Positions 7,396-17,246 of a stretch of DNA of 17,246 bases are shown piece by piece (position 1 is the stretch's first letter; every line of letters begins with the position of its first letter). The notes under the pieces were generated by a model that did not search any database, was not told the DNA's origin, and saw only the letters and a list, made by a program, of their open reading frames with translations. The stretch is from Rhodocollybia butyracea (lineage: Eukaryota > Basidiomycota > Agaricomycetes > Agaricales > Omphalotaceae): the NCBI GenBank assembly GCA_015501585.1, contig JADNRY010001092.1:1-17246 (forward strand), given 5' to 3'. The translations under genes were made by a program, and so were the position numbers.

Positions 7396-9477
7396 TCCTT
7401 CTTTGTCCGCCTCTGCCTGCTTCTTCTTATCTCTCCAAGTAGCCCACAAACTCAAACCAATCGCGACCATACAAGCACCAATTGTTAAATGCAACGTATT
7501 CACGTAACAGGATAAACCGTCAAGACACTGCCCAGGGGGTATCGCTGGTGATGGTGCGTAGGTGGCATCAGTCGAAGGTGCGTGGGCATCGAGGTTCCGA
7601 CCGAACGCGACGGAGAAGATGTTGCCACCAAAGAGAGGGGAAAGAGAGAGGTATCCCCAGTTTTCGGAAAAGTGAGCTGTATAACAACGTTGAGAATTGA
7701 CAAGAGCGAGATGGTCGAAGACTTACGCAAACCAAACCACTCGATACACAGTGTAGCGTACAGCGAGAACATGCTACCATATCCCAAGCCTAGCAGCGCA
7801 CTGGCCCTCCAGAGTATACGTACATCCTCGATATAAGCGGCAGCAACCTGCGAAGATAGCACGATGAATGCCACCAGGATTAGAAGCGTCGAGCGTGGCA
7901 AGTTGAAACGGGATTTGACGAGATCAGAGAGTAGTCCTACAAGTGGAATGGTAAGTAAATGCAAAAATGGAGGAAATCAAATGTGTACCGATGAGTACAC
8001 GGCCGGAAAAGTTCATAAGACTGATGGTGGAAAACCTGGGTTGCTTGCCACTGGGCGGCGTCAACGTCATTGTAGCTGTCTATGTTTCTAGACACGTATA
8101 AAGCTTGAGCCATGGATCCGACGTTGTTAATATCTGCAAGCGCCAATGAGTTTCGCCTATGAGAACAGAAGAGTTAGCCTACACATTATTCCAGTGCCGC
8201 TTACTGCAAAATATCCGTTCAAGAAGGTCAATTATGAATAAGGGGGAAGAACTCACATAGTGATAACGAGATGAAAGGTATCCAAAAATCGATCGACTTC
8301 CATAGCTGGGCTCCGAAAATATTGGGTCCTGTATCCAAAAGTAATCGACCACTTTGACTGAAACTCCTCCGTGTACTGTTCGATCGGTGTCTACTGGCGC
8401 TGCGCGAGGATCTTCGCGGAGGGCTCATTTCAATTCCGGTCTTTGTTCTTGCATCCTGAATATACCCATCCGCAATAGTAGTCGGCGCCTGCCCCAGCCC
8501 AGCTTCTAGTCCCGTGTCATCATGGGTCAAAAGATGCGTGCGGCTGTTATTCTCCTGTCCATAGCCGGATATTATGGATGGAGCGAGTGAGGCAGCGTCG
8601 GCTTCTGCGTGATCCACGTCGATAGGGTCGTGATAGGCTTCGGAAGAAGGAAGGGGAATAGGACGGACAAGGAAGAAACCGATGAGCATTGGGAAGGATG
8701 TTCCGAGTGCAAGGAGGAGTAAGAATGAGGACGTGTCTCCAGGGAATGCGATATGAGCGATGCCGGAGAAAAAGAAAGCTGAGAGTCCAAAGCCTGATAT
8801 GACTAAACCAGTTGTAGAACCTCGCTGTACCGAAGATTAGATACGTTCAAAGGTGCGAGATAGATGACTGACTATTTTATCCGGGAATGTCTTCGCTGTG
8901 GTGTTGATTGCTGCAGCTAAGCCACCATTTCCGCCAATCCCAGTCATAAGGCTGCACAGTACGAGTAAAGCAAGCGATCCAGTTGAGAGCTTCTGGACGT
9001 TAACGGGAAGCCCAGCGTCGTAGATAGCGCGGATACCAGCATAACCGGAAAAGAGCACCACAAAGCCTATACCCAGCAGAGATTTTGGTCCTCGGTGATC
9101 CACTATCTTACCCCAGATTGGTGCGGAAATATAGACACCAACTAGAAGAACTTGATAAGCTATCATAGATCAGTTTGTTGTCAAAAGTTGTACTTACCAT
9201 TGCCGCCAAGGCCAATCAAGTTGAGTTGAGTATGGCTAATACCGAGTCTTGCGCCAAGTTGCGGACCGTATGCTGGGCATCACAGTAAGTAGAGTGTTAC
9301 TAGCAGATGAGGCGTGACCAACCTGAAAAGACCTAAGAGAAGATCAGTCAAATATTAGTCTTCAGCTTCATCCGCACACACATAGTTAGTTCCAGCTGCT
9401 AAAGCTGCGAGGAGCGAGGCTAGCAGTACTATGACTCTAGGTAGAGAGAATGTAGGAGGAATTTGAGGGAGCGACAT
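7339..9477 (-). CDS. MFS transporter, nodulin-like/NFD4 type (single-base frame break)
   Basis: Nine exons on the minus strand: 9477-9382, 9332-9323 (10 nt), 9272-9198, 9141-8873, 8824-8257, 8203-8183 (21 nt), 8133-7989, 7936-7727, 7676-7339. Introns are 48-56 nt GT-AG. About 576 residues with around 12 TM segments. Family motifs: LGARLGISHTQLNLIGLGGN, GPKSLLGIGFV, RGSTTGLVISGFGLSAFF, GPNIFGAQLW and YINNVGSMAQALY. A Ser/Arg-rich cytosolic loop (about residues 205-327) separates the halves, and the tail is poly-Glu. The substrate is unknown; the family is predicted to sit in plasma or vacuolar membranes. Exon 7 has one T too many (run 8031-8034): the QATQV frame must shift to reach SLMNFSGRVLIG. 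The start at 9477 puts TM1 right after a short N-terminus. Confidence 0.85.
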
Positions 9478-9777
9478 GCACCAAGTTGGTGAAGAGGCAA
9501 CGTGTAACTGTGTGCGTCCCGAATGGCGGCGAGATGCCATTCTCGACGTCAAAAAAGTCATTATAAACGGTGAACCCTTTCCTTTCATGAGTACAGAAAC
9601 AGTACTAGTACGGTTTATTGGCAGTATCTGTCTAAAGTAAACTAATCTAAAGAAAATCGTCAACTTACTTTGCAGCTATTCGGAGTTACACGTGAGAAGC
9701 GTTATTTTTAGATCGACCGAATAAAAAATAGAATTCAAAATATTATCTTCCTTCTCATCCACATACTAGCCCTTCTA
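9478..9777. promoter_or_regulatory. Divergent promoter between the MFS gene and the GPI-protein gene
   Basis: This 300-bp gap separates two outward-facing start codons. It includes an AT-rich segment (AATAAAAAATAGAATTC, around 9719-9735) about 45-60 bp upstream of the plus-strand start and a CACGTG at 9689-9694. The side nearest the MFS gene keeps a long open frame with upstream Met codons, so a longer MFS N-terminus cannot be excluded. No other feature is visible. Confidence 0.4.
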
Positions 9778-11260
9778 ATGCTCACCCTCGTCTCTCTTTT
9801 ACTCTTCTCTCTCAGCTCCCAGGTCGCTGCAAGTCCCTGTGTAGCTTTCGACGCCAACTGGAACTTGTACGCCTTCGGCTTCAACGAAAGGATTTCAATG
9901 CTGGTACTTCCGATACTTGGGCTTCAGGTATATCCCTTCCTTTCGAACTTTGAATATGTTACTTACTTCTTTGCTGTAGGAACTGCGTCCGACGCAACTG
10001 CTTCAGGCAGACCGTAAGTTTTCCCCGTGGCCACTCAACTTTGCGCCTAATTTCGTCCGGCCAGACCATTCGATGGCACCAACACTACTTGCTATCTCTC
10101 CCAGGTACTTCTACTTTCCCTTGTTCTCTTAGATGATTTATTGATATCAGAATATAGTTCTCTAATGCAATCTATGTCATGAACGGCAACGCTTCAGACC
10201 CCAATGCCGTCCACATCTATAACCTGGCGGAAAATCATGGACTACCCAAACTACTAGTGGCGGACCAAACGGCTTTTCTACTATTCTTGACCACGACACA
10301 AACGTTTTCTGTCAGTTTTGACAGTGTATCTGATCTTCAACACAACTGATTTCTAAACGCTCAGACGCTCTCTCCGATGCTGGTGAACTGTGGTTCCTCG
10401 ACTTTACCAACCTCACTACCACTGCTCTACCCGCTACCATTCCCTGGACTGATGTCGAGAAGGCTGGCTTTGACACTACCAACTATTCACCTGTCATGGC
10501 TTTGGCAAATAATCACGTCCACTTCATCAATGTTCCTGGCGTAGCAGCAGGAAGTGCTGACATTTTTGTTATTCACTGTGAGTGGACCTGACCTGAAGAA
10601 GAGAAATATGTATACTAAACATCAAACCCTAGTCTCTTTCTTCCAACCTACCCCTCAGCCATACGGCAACTTTCCTGCTCAGCATGGACAGACTGCGTCC
10701 ATCTTCATGCCTGCCAACGATGGTGTAAGTAACACTCTTCTGTTCGCGATACTCTGTATCTCATTTATATCACAGGTCCAGCTTGCTTTTGCTTACATTC
10801 CCGATGACGGTTCTGCTACTTACATTATTGACGTTGTGGTAAGTCTTTCTTTGCTGTCTTCTTTCTAGCCGACCTTGATTTCGTTGCCCAGTCCAACACC
10901 ACTACCACGATGGCCGGACCTTCGGCCAAGGATTCTTCCGCTAGTTACTTTGCATCTGACGCTGCCATCGTCCAACTCACTTCAAGTGGCGATGTGAACT
11001 TTATTCCTTACACCAACTCTTCCGCTGACTCCAGTGCTTCCTGGAGCACTGTCAAGAACCTCGTCTCCGTCGCCCCCACTTCTTCTGCTGGATCGGCTAC
11101 TGGTACCGCCAGCGGATCCAAATCATCTGCTACTTCTGGTTCAAGCTCGGGCTCGGGCTCAGGCTCGAGTTCCTCGAACGATGCAAGGAAAAGCAGTGGC
11201 GCTGTGCTTGGGATGATGGCTGCTTTGTCGCTGGGCTCCATTGCAATCTTCTTATCCTAA
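9778..11260 (+). CDS. Secreted Ser-rich, probably GPI-anchored protein (two frame breaks)
   Basis: Eight exons: 9778-9927, 9980-10013, 10065-10104, 10158-10310, 10365-10577, 10633-10724, 10776-10838, 10892-11260, with 51-55 nt introns, giving about 371 residues. The N-terminus is a signal peptide with probable cleavage after VAA, followed by SPCVAFDANWNLYAFGFN. The body has TNTTCYLSQFSNAIYVMN, ILDHDTNVF, ALSDAGELWFLDF and FIPDDGSATYIID-like segments. The C-terminus is a Ser/Gly tract, then a hydrophobic tail after NDARKSSG, typical of GPI attachment. This matches a basidiomycete-specific secreted family of unknown function as I remember it. Two single bases are missing: near 9886 (after GFN) and near 10228 (after HIYNLA). 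All else stays in frame, so consensus error is as likely as gene death. Confidence 0.78.
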
Positions 11261-11754
11261 ACACTCATCGGGATTTTCTGGACTTTTTCATAGTTTGCTT
11301 TCGCTGTTAGTTTTGACTTGCTCTTTGTCAATCTGATTCTGTTATATATATACCATGCATGAAGAGCCCATTCGGATACGTTGCACCTACATACCTAGCA
11401 TTTTTGGATATTGATCTGAACATTTATGAATCTCTTGCTTTTGCACTCTCAGTACTTTCCATCAAGGTGTGTGTAACGTTCGTATTATTCATGACAATCA
11501 TGACGAGTCGTAACTAGTCGTAAGTGGTCGTTACAGGAGAAATAATGTAACAGTCAATACTAACACCGCAAAAAAGAGGAAGCGAGTATGGAAATCTCCG
11601 TGCGGATAATGCGTTGGGGTGGATAGCCAAGAAAATAAGGTGGTGATAGGTAATGTAGTTCCAAGCGAAAAAAAAAAAAGTATGGGACAGCAAAAAGCAC
11701 TTGAAAACAGAGCAAATTAGACGTACAAAAAAGAAATAAGGATGAAGACCAACT
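11261..11754. other. Convergent intergenic region
   Basis: This is the 3' flank shared by the plus-strand GPI-protein gene and the minus-strand gene E. It holds a TATATATA tract near 11345, an A11 run near 11670, and three short tandem units (GTCGTAACTA, GTCGTAAGTG, GTCGTTACAG) at 11507-11536. No ORF with family support and no RNA gene is visible. An open minus-strand frame crossing 11514-11957 is antisense or out of frame to gene E and is not counted. Confidence 0.5.
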
Positions 11755-12320
11755 CTATGAACGTTTCCCAGCGGAACTCGGAGGCCGTGAATTTGAGCTT
11801 TCGCTCTGTCCTCTCGGACGAGAATCTGACAGAGCCGATGGCGAACGTTTCGGTATCGACAAGTCATCTTGTGATCCTCGTGAAAAGAAATCATCCTCGT
11901 CTTCGTACGGCGATGATGAAGCATTAATCTATACCAACGCCAACGCCAAATGGTCAATTTTGCTTCCGATGATTCGGGTTATAGTACACATACCCATCCA
12001 GACAAAACATCGGCCAGCCTCGATGCTTCTTCCGGACTGAACCGACATTCGGTTCCCTTCTCCGCATGCAGCCTCAGCAGCTCGCTCAATGACCTCTTTC
12101 CTTTTGTCCCCGCGGGACCTTTTGGTGTAGCTTCGGCTTCGCCATTTGCTGGAAACGCGACCGAGTTGCGTGGCGTTTTCGTGCTTGTGAGCATGTCCAT
12201 TGTGAGGTCTCCTTCGTTTACAATCAACGAACGATCCCAGTCTTCGTTCTGTGACCCGTTCGAGTGCAGAGAAAGTTGGGACATAGAAAATTCGGTGGCG
12301 GCGAGCGAATCGGATGGCAT
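11755..12320 (-). CDS. Gene E: conserved small Ser-rich protein of unknown function
   Basis: Two exons on the minus strand, 12320-11994 and 11928-11755, are joined across a 65-nt intron (donor GTATGT, acceptor TATAG) in phase 0, giving 166 residues. The start is firm: an in-frame stop lies five codons upstream. I recognise a basidiomycete family with FSMSQLSL, EDWDRSLIV.EGDLTMD, KGKRSLSELLRLHAEKGT and EEASRLADVL, then W at the splice junction and NASSSPYEDEDDFFSRGSQDD. The rest is Ser/Pro-rich and disordered, with many possible phosphorylation sites. There are no membrane or catalytic motifs, and the role is unknown. The frame is intact, unlike its neighbours on either side. Confidence 0.82.
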
Positions 12321-12847
12321 GGCGGGTGAGAATTAAGTGGTGGGAATTGGCTAGCTAGACACGCAATGAAGGTGTCTCGGAGAGCAAGTGGAAAGTGGAA
12401 ATTCGGGGTGCTATCGCGTGATAATCGGCGACTTTGTGCGTTTCTTCAAGAATCGATACACCTTCTAGCAGCGAAATGTATCGAGAGAGTAGTGAATAGC
12501 GAGATTATAAGCAAACTGGGCGATAAACAACACGAAATCTATGCTGCAAATTTTAGGAGCTTCAGCGACAGCTGGGGCCCTGCAAAGAGAAATACACGTA
12601 CACAGGATCAGCAAATAAAATATTCAACGCCGGAAAATGCAGAAGAGCACCGTGGGGAAGGGGGACGAGGAGGAAGAAGTTGCGGTTGGGAAAGAACAAC
12701 AATGATTGTTGATTGAAATGTTTTGAGCGCTTATTGTGACCATGGCCAACACTCGATAATCAAACAATATTAATTATGTAGAACAGTCATGTCAATCCCA
12801 GTTCAAGCTCAAAACGGAAAGTAATGAAGATCTATTCCTTTTCCGAA
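12321..12847. other. Spacer between tsr3 and gene E
   Basis: This 527-bp stretch is the 3' flank of tsr3 and the promoter of gene E, both read leftwards. A 116-codon plus-strand frame (12366-12716) has no family similarity, no splice partner and a biased composition, and I do not count it. A near-palindrome (CAACAATGATTGTTG) lies around 12700. Nothing else is recognisable. Confidence 0.45.
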
Positions 12848-14087
12848 TCAGATAGAGGAGTATTTACTTACAACTTTTTCTAACTCATTATCCGCTCTTT
12901 CTCCGCTCTCCTCTTCTTCCAGTTCTTCATCTGCAGAATCGGGGTCTCGTTGGTGATTGGGATTTTCAAAGAGCAGATCTTCTCCAGAGTCATCAGCGTG
13001 TGCGTCTAGGGAAAGGTTCAGTGTATGACCAGAGCACATGAAAATAAACCACACTTTTTTCTCGTCGAGACTCTTCCCAATTGCTCTCCAGCTCCTCCAT
13101 GATCGATTCCTGAGCCGCGCTGACTTCGGCTGCCGTTGTACACTTTTTGTACCTTTCCAAGAAAGTTCTAGAGCAGCTAGATTATTCCCAAGACAAACAA
13201 AGTTAAGCTAAAACTTGCCTGTTTCACTTTGAGAAACGATCCTCCCCAGCCGAAACCAGATAATAGTATCTCGGCGTAAGAATCGAAACCAGTAATACAG
13301 AACGCAGCAGCAAGAGCTTCTACACAGTTCAGACGCCAAGGCTTGCCGTAGTTCGTGGGGTTGGTAGCCAGAAGATACGGTACTGCATGTTCACTGAGCA
13401 CGATTGTACATTCCACACAAGAACAGAAACATACGTAGTCTTTCATGAGGACTAGATATCTTGCCAAATGGAACGTCATCCAGACGAGCCCATGAACATT
13501 CGACGACGGCAAGGCCATTTTTCAAGATGATGTCGCGATCCGACGGAGATATTACTTGAGCGCCTTTAGGTCTGTCAAGATCGGACTGACTGTCGGTCAA
13601 TGAGCGACAAGAATGTACTGGTAATGGCTCACGACACAACGATACCTCGAAATCTGCCTTGTCCAACTTTTAGTTCCTTGATAAGCCCTAGTCGCGATAG
13701 TTTTCTTTCCAGAGCAGCGCCGTGGATCACAGTGATTGAAGTCCTTCAAAATCCGTTCATTCACTGAACCCAATTATGCTAGTAGGATCCATCTTACCCA
13801 CATTGCCACTGGGACATCGATTCGCGGTAGTTTGTCCCCTTCTCCTTCAGCTAGGGTAGTGTCAGCAAGTAGTTATACTGGAAGCAATCATTCACGAACA
13901 ACCGGAGTTTTGGTCAACGTAATCCTCAACAATGTCAATAGCGCTGTCTGGTCTCGTACTTTCGTTGAACGAGCGCTCTCTGTGAGATTTTCCACCTGCT
14001 CCTCGTTTGATTCCAGATCCGCGTCCTCGTTTTCCTCGAGAGGTTGAGCTATTTGAAGACCCCGGTTTCTGAGTTTTTGCGGCCCAT
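12848..14087 (-). CDS. tsr3: Tsr3: 18S rRNA aminocarboxypropyltransferase (frame breaks)
   Basis: Seven exons on the minus strand: 14087-13903, 13850-13798, 13743-13633, 13571-13435, 13382-13219, 13167-13055, 13005-12848, about 305 residues. Conserved Tsr3 blocks: VPVAMWDFNHCDPRRCSG, VISPSDRDIILKNGLAVVEC, SWARLDDVPFGKI, SPHERL, ATNPTNYGKPWRLNCVEALA and GFGWGGSF. Tsr3 transfers the 3-amino-3-carboxypropyl group from S-adenosylmethionine to a pseudouridine of 18S rRNA during late 40S maturation, in the cytoplasm. The N-terminus is basic and Gly/Arg-rich; the C-terminus is acidic, as is common in fungi. Intron 5 is GC-AG. Three extra bases disturb the frame: 14060-14063 or 14074-14078 (least certain), 13701-13704 (clear), 13222-13224. 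An alternative 3' splice (GTAAGT near the last codons) could change the final residues. Confidence 0.88.
13168..13218 (-). other. GC-AG intron in tsr3
   Basis: On the minus strand the exon ends CAG and the intron begins GCAAGT, the classical context for GC donors, and ends CTCTAG 51 nt later. Splicing carries the chain from GGSFLKV towards FLERYKKCTTAAEV, as expected for Tsr3, once one extra base in the preceding A-run is discounted. No GT donor nearby yields an acceptable junction. Confidence 0.55.
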
Positions 14088-14250
14088 ACTGAAGATTGTA
14101 GAGGAGCGTTTCCTGGGAACTCTTAACAGATGGGCGTCTAAAACGTTGAAATCGAAGTCTGCTCTCAGGTTTGGCATGAAATAAGTACATAGACTGATAC
14201 AACAATTTAACTACTTCTTCGTTGACCTCAGATTGTATGGTGCAGTGGTA

Positions 14251-17246
14251 CTAGGCTGGAACAGTGATAGAAGTAGAGGGTTTACTCCCTGTCGCTCTCC
14301 CTCTGGTGCTTTTCGGAGCGACATTCGTGGCTGAAGATTTTTTGACGCTTTTTCGAGGAGAGGAACTAGTTGGAATGGGACTACTGCGATCGTGGGTTGA
14401 TTTTCGGGTGCTCTTACGCGAGACCATATCGTTATCGTCACCGACTCTCGACCTTTCGGCACCGGCTAGACTGGAGGTCCTCGTCGCACTTCGTAAGGTA
14501 CGACCAACATCCGGTTCTTCCACAGCGTCCTTCACGGATTTTAATACAGTTGATCGTCGAGTAGTACTGCTACCACGTCGCACGCGAGATGCTATAACTG
14601 GAGCCGATGGTTCAGCTGAAGGGCCAGAAAGACGTGTGCCTACTGGTAGTAGCGGACCGTTCAGATTCAACTGCTTTCCGTTTGGTAGATCTGGTGGCAG
14701 TTGCATGAGATGGGCCAACCAAAGTCGAGGTTTGCGTGGGAGGTTTGGGTCGTCGTTTCAAAGGTATGGAAACCTTAGTACGACGAGATGGTGATGGTGC
14801 TGGGGGGTTGAGGCTTGGCGGAAGGTTCTTCAGCGGGTGGTCGGTATGAAACAGAAAGTTCTGATTCGTTTCTGGCGGAGGATTTTGTTTGATATCGCTG
14901 ATAATGGAGACGACCAAACCGGAAAGAGCATCCTTTTGCGAAACATCTTTCATCGCGCCACGAATCATAGAGATATTGAAAGAGGCAACAGGATAGGTAT
15001 CAGGAGTATCGAATTCTAGTTCTTCAAGATTGATTTTGTCGTGGAGTGAAACTAGAACTCGGAGTAATCCTATTTCAGGGTGTCGATTAGGCAGTGCGTG
15101 AAGAGCTTCCTCAACAAGTCCTTCATTCGATGTGCCATCCTGATGTGTTTCTGTTAAAATGCTTGTGGTCTAGGCCGGAATACAGCTTACCTCTGCAAGA
15201 AGATTGGTGGGAGTCATTCCATTCCCGATATCCTGGATAGCGTCAATATGAGCTGTACCACCATCATCAGGGACTGCTCGTAGGGCAACCCAACATCGAG
15301 TATAATCCTCCAGCCTCAATATGAAGTACAGCGTCGTTGTGCTCCGCCCAATGTGTTTGCAGAAAGGAATGCCACGAGCATCTTTCATCCAGTCAAGCAC
15401 CTCAGCGGCACATGAAGCGGTGAAAACCAACTGAGAAGCTATCTTGGGCGAGTATTCAACTACCGTCTCTCGGGCACCTTCTCCCTCTCCACGCAATGCA
15501 ACAAGCCGTGCATACTGAGATGCCCATATAGGCAACGAAGAAGTGGAGAAGGAGAAACTATCACAGACTAAATGAGGGGTTTTGAAGCAGAGTGCAGTTG
15601 CGAGGGCGAGATAATCCGATTCGTATACCAGAGGTTCATCCGAAAAGTGGAAAGATGAAAGGAAGCTGTCCAAGTTAGGATTAATAAAGACTTCTGTGAA
15701 AGCCACTGTGCAGTCGCAACCAGCACTAGCGGTTCTTCTGCAGAGATCGTTGCCATATTGTTGTCAATGAAATGTCCAAAACCCGCTGACACCCAAAGTA
15801 TGTCCAGAACTGGTGAGAAAGTGAACCGATAATCCCCAATTAGGTGCTTCATGAGTATATGTTGCATGTTGGTGCATAAGCCATGTGCTTGACAGGACTT
15901 TAGACCAGTTGGCTCTCATTAAGCAAATCAAACTCACCGAGATCGAAGTTTTGTAGTGGAAGACCATCAAATTGTGGACAACGTCGGGGTACCTCAGTGC
16001 GCAGGAAGTCATCAGCATCTGTAGGCCAAAAACCAGTGAACTGCCTCAGAAAAGTGTTCAAGAGATAATGTGGACTCTGGAATCCATTCTCGAGGAGTGT
16101 GGAGATGAATGCTGCAGTGAAACGATGTCTGAAAATATGCTCAGTTGAAGGCCTTTGTGAAGGAGTGATACACATTACCTCCCGCGAAGCCATACCCACA
16201 TACGGTGCAAAAGATGTTGACCAGAAGGAGATTCAACCAGGGCCTGGGGTAGAAATTTGAGGACATATCGCTGCTGATCCTCAATATTACTGAAAGCGCC
16301 AGTAGCAGATATCCACTGCCATTGATCCCACTCCTCGTCTTCAAAATACATCCTGGGAATCTCTGTTCCAGCAACTACAATTGTAAAAGGCTTATTGCGC
16401 AAATAAGAATTCCAAGTTTTCAAGATTTCCTTGAGTATTGGATGGGGGCCATGGAATCTTGGAAAGCATGTACAAGCGATTCGAGCGTGGATTGGGCTAT
16501 GGTATTTGCTTCATCCAAAACAACAAAGAAATGAGGATCCATCGATTTACGAGAAAAGACAGCCACGATGTCTTCCAAGCACTGTGAAATGCAATCAGCA
16601 AGAAGAGAATCGCTGACGAGAGACCAAGAAAGCCCAACACTAAACTCCCATAGTTCCCGCAAAAAGAAGAGGCTTGTCTGAGCAAGAAACCACCGAGTCT
16701 TATGTATTTCCTCAATTTCTCCCTTAGCCTCAAATCAACGAATAACTTGAAAACAAGGAGCCGAGCCAACAACATCTCGCTAAATGCCCGGCGTGCAAGT
16801 TTATGATTTGTTGATGATGCCTTTGAGTTGTAAACCGCGGCGTCGCCCGTCAGAACAGGCGTAAACATTCGGCCAAAACGAAGCTCCTTGATAATCCTAT
16901 GGACATCGGTAGAACCCAGCCCATAAGAGTCTACCACTGCCGTAAGAATAGGCCCCAATTTTTACAAAGGCCTTCATATAAAATCGTTTTTCCGGTACCC
17001 GACGAGTTCACTAGAAGTCTAAAACGCAAGATCTCAACAAAATCATTCAATAACGCAAAGAAAAGAACAAACGTATTCCGTTTCGGAGCAAAGATCTGTT
17101 CCAGTCGCTCATTGAGCTTGGGGTCTGACTGAAAGCTTCCGTTCTCGTGAAGCAAGAGTAAGGGCTGGCTACCCTGATGCTTGGAACGAATATCGAGTTT
17201 CCTGATATGCTCTGCTATATCCGGATTATCCACAGCCAATGGGGTT
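14251..17246 (-). CDS. P-loop ATPase with degenerate nuclease-like domain and basic tail (partial, four frame breaks)
   Basis: The 5' end lies outside the window. Exons: 17246-17073, 17018-16179, 16128-15938, 15887-15191, 15139-14644, 14597-14251, about 916 visible residues. Walker A is LLVNSSGTGKT (near 17017-16985) and Walker B FFVVLDEAN (near 16530-16505); VVAGTE follows like a sensor strand. WLRGRHRFTAAF, ISAEEPLVLVATA and the late IPFC...FILRL...WVALRA block match a mushroom-expanded ATPase family resembling Crinkler/CR-type NTPase-nuclease proteins. Then come ALHALPNRHPEIGLLRVL and a Ser/Arg/Lys-rich tail (KRRPKPP, TKRKAVE, SRKSTRKSTH) that could bind nucleic acid or signal nuclear import. 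Bases are missing near 16953-16956, 16732-16734, 16444-16448 and 15699-15701. The C-terminal end is uncertain: an extra intron at GTAAAC could move the stop. Confidence 0.72.

Noticed and set aside
9160..9197. 38-nt intron 3 in the MFS gene ending at GATAG
   Set aside because: The acceptor at 9142 gives a normal 56-nt intron and the expected GN-VGVYISAPIWGK junction.
11950..12336. 128-codon plus-strand ORF
   Set aside because: Exact antisense of gene E, whose minus-strand reading matches a conserved family and splices cleanly.
14264..14794. 176-codon plus-strand ORF
   Set aside because: It lies antisense to the ATPase gene tail. The minus-strand reading has a well-placed intron and continues a recognised domain, so the plus frame is an artefact of biased composition.
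16948..16976. 29-nt intron (GTAAAA...CAG) to repair the ATPase frame after the P-loop
   Set aside because: Too short for a spliceosomal intron, and it would delete the conserved LCKNWG segment. A missing base in the G-run is simpler.
7339..17246. Programmed ribosomal frameshifting as the explanation for the frame breaks
   Set aside because: There are too many sites, of both signs, with no shared slippery heptamer or conserved position in the families.
1..17246. tRNA, rRNA or CRISPR features
   Set aside because: No cloverleaf-compatible A/B boxes, rRNA core sequence or regularly spaced repeats were seen on either strand by eye.

Overview
The window looks like nuclear DNA of a mushroom-forming basidiomycete (Agaricomycetes). 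Genes are compact and cut by many 46-65 nt introns. Several proteins belong to lineage-typical families: a multi-pass membrane family with a conserved HAG...PLP.V.MD..Y tail, a secreted Ser-rich GPI-type protein, and a P-loop ATPase with a nuclease-like C-terminus. Exon structures were worked out by eye from splice signals, reading frame and remembered family patterns. No transcript or database evidence was available.

Layout. 1-2593: no recognisable gene; low-quality repeats, then a degenerate ~45-63 bp tandem array (about 2252-2435) in front of gene A. 2594-4340 (+): gene A, seven-TM protein. 4552-5443 (-): gene B, nucleotidyltransferase-fold protein. 5502-6421 (+): gene C, uncharacterised fungal protein, divergent from B. 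6422-6553: MITE-like foldback element abutting C's stop codon. 6557-6948: orphan sequence. 6949-7395: second, decayed copy of the A 3' end/MFS 3' end junction. 7339-9477 (-): MFS transporter, nodulin-like/NFD4 type, nine exons. 9778-11260 (+): secreted GPI-type protein. 11755-12320 (-): conserved small Ser-rich protein. 12848-14087 (-): tsr3, the 18S rRNA aminocarboxypropyltransferase. 14251-17246 (-, 5' end outside the window): P-loop ATPase with degenerate nuclease-like domain and basic tail.

Main points. (1) Genes B and C sit in a ~2.4 kb block bounded by ~450-480 bp direct repeats. The left repeat keeps an intact gene A end plus a scrap of the MFS end; the right repeat keeps an intact MFS end plus a broken gene A end. 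The ancestral state was probably A and MFS converging directly. (2) Intron 1 of gene B appears to be AT-AC (5232-5287). Removing it restores the DxD nucleotidyltransferase motif at the right spacing; the only canonical GT-AG alternative I found deletes that motif. (3) Four of the five genes right of 7.3 kb carry about ten single-base indels, mostly in homopolymers, with no nonsense substitutions. This looks more like consensus error than decay, but both remain possible.

The genes do not form an obvious pathway. The exception is the B-C pair, which shares a 58 bp head-to-head promoter and may move as a unit.
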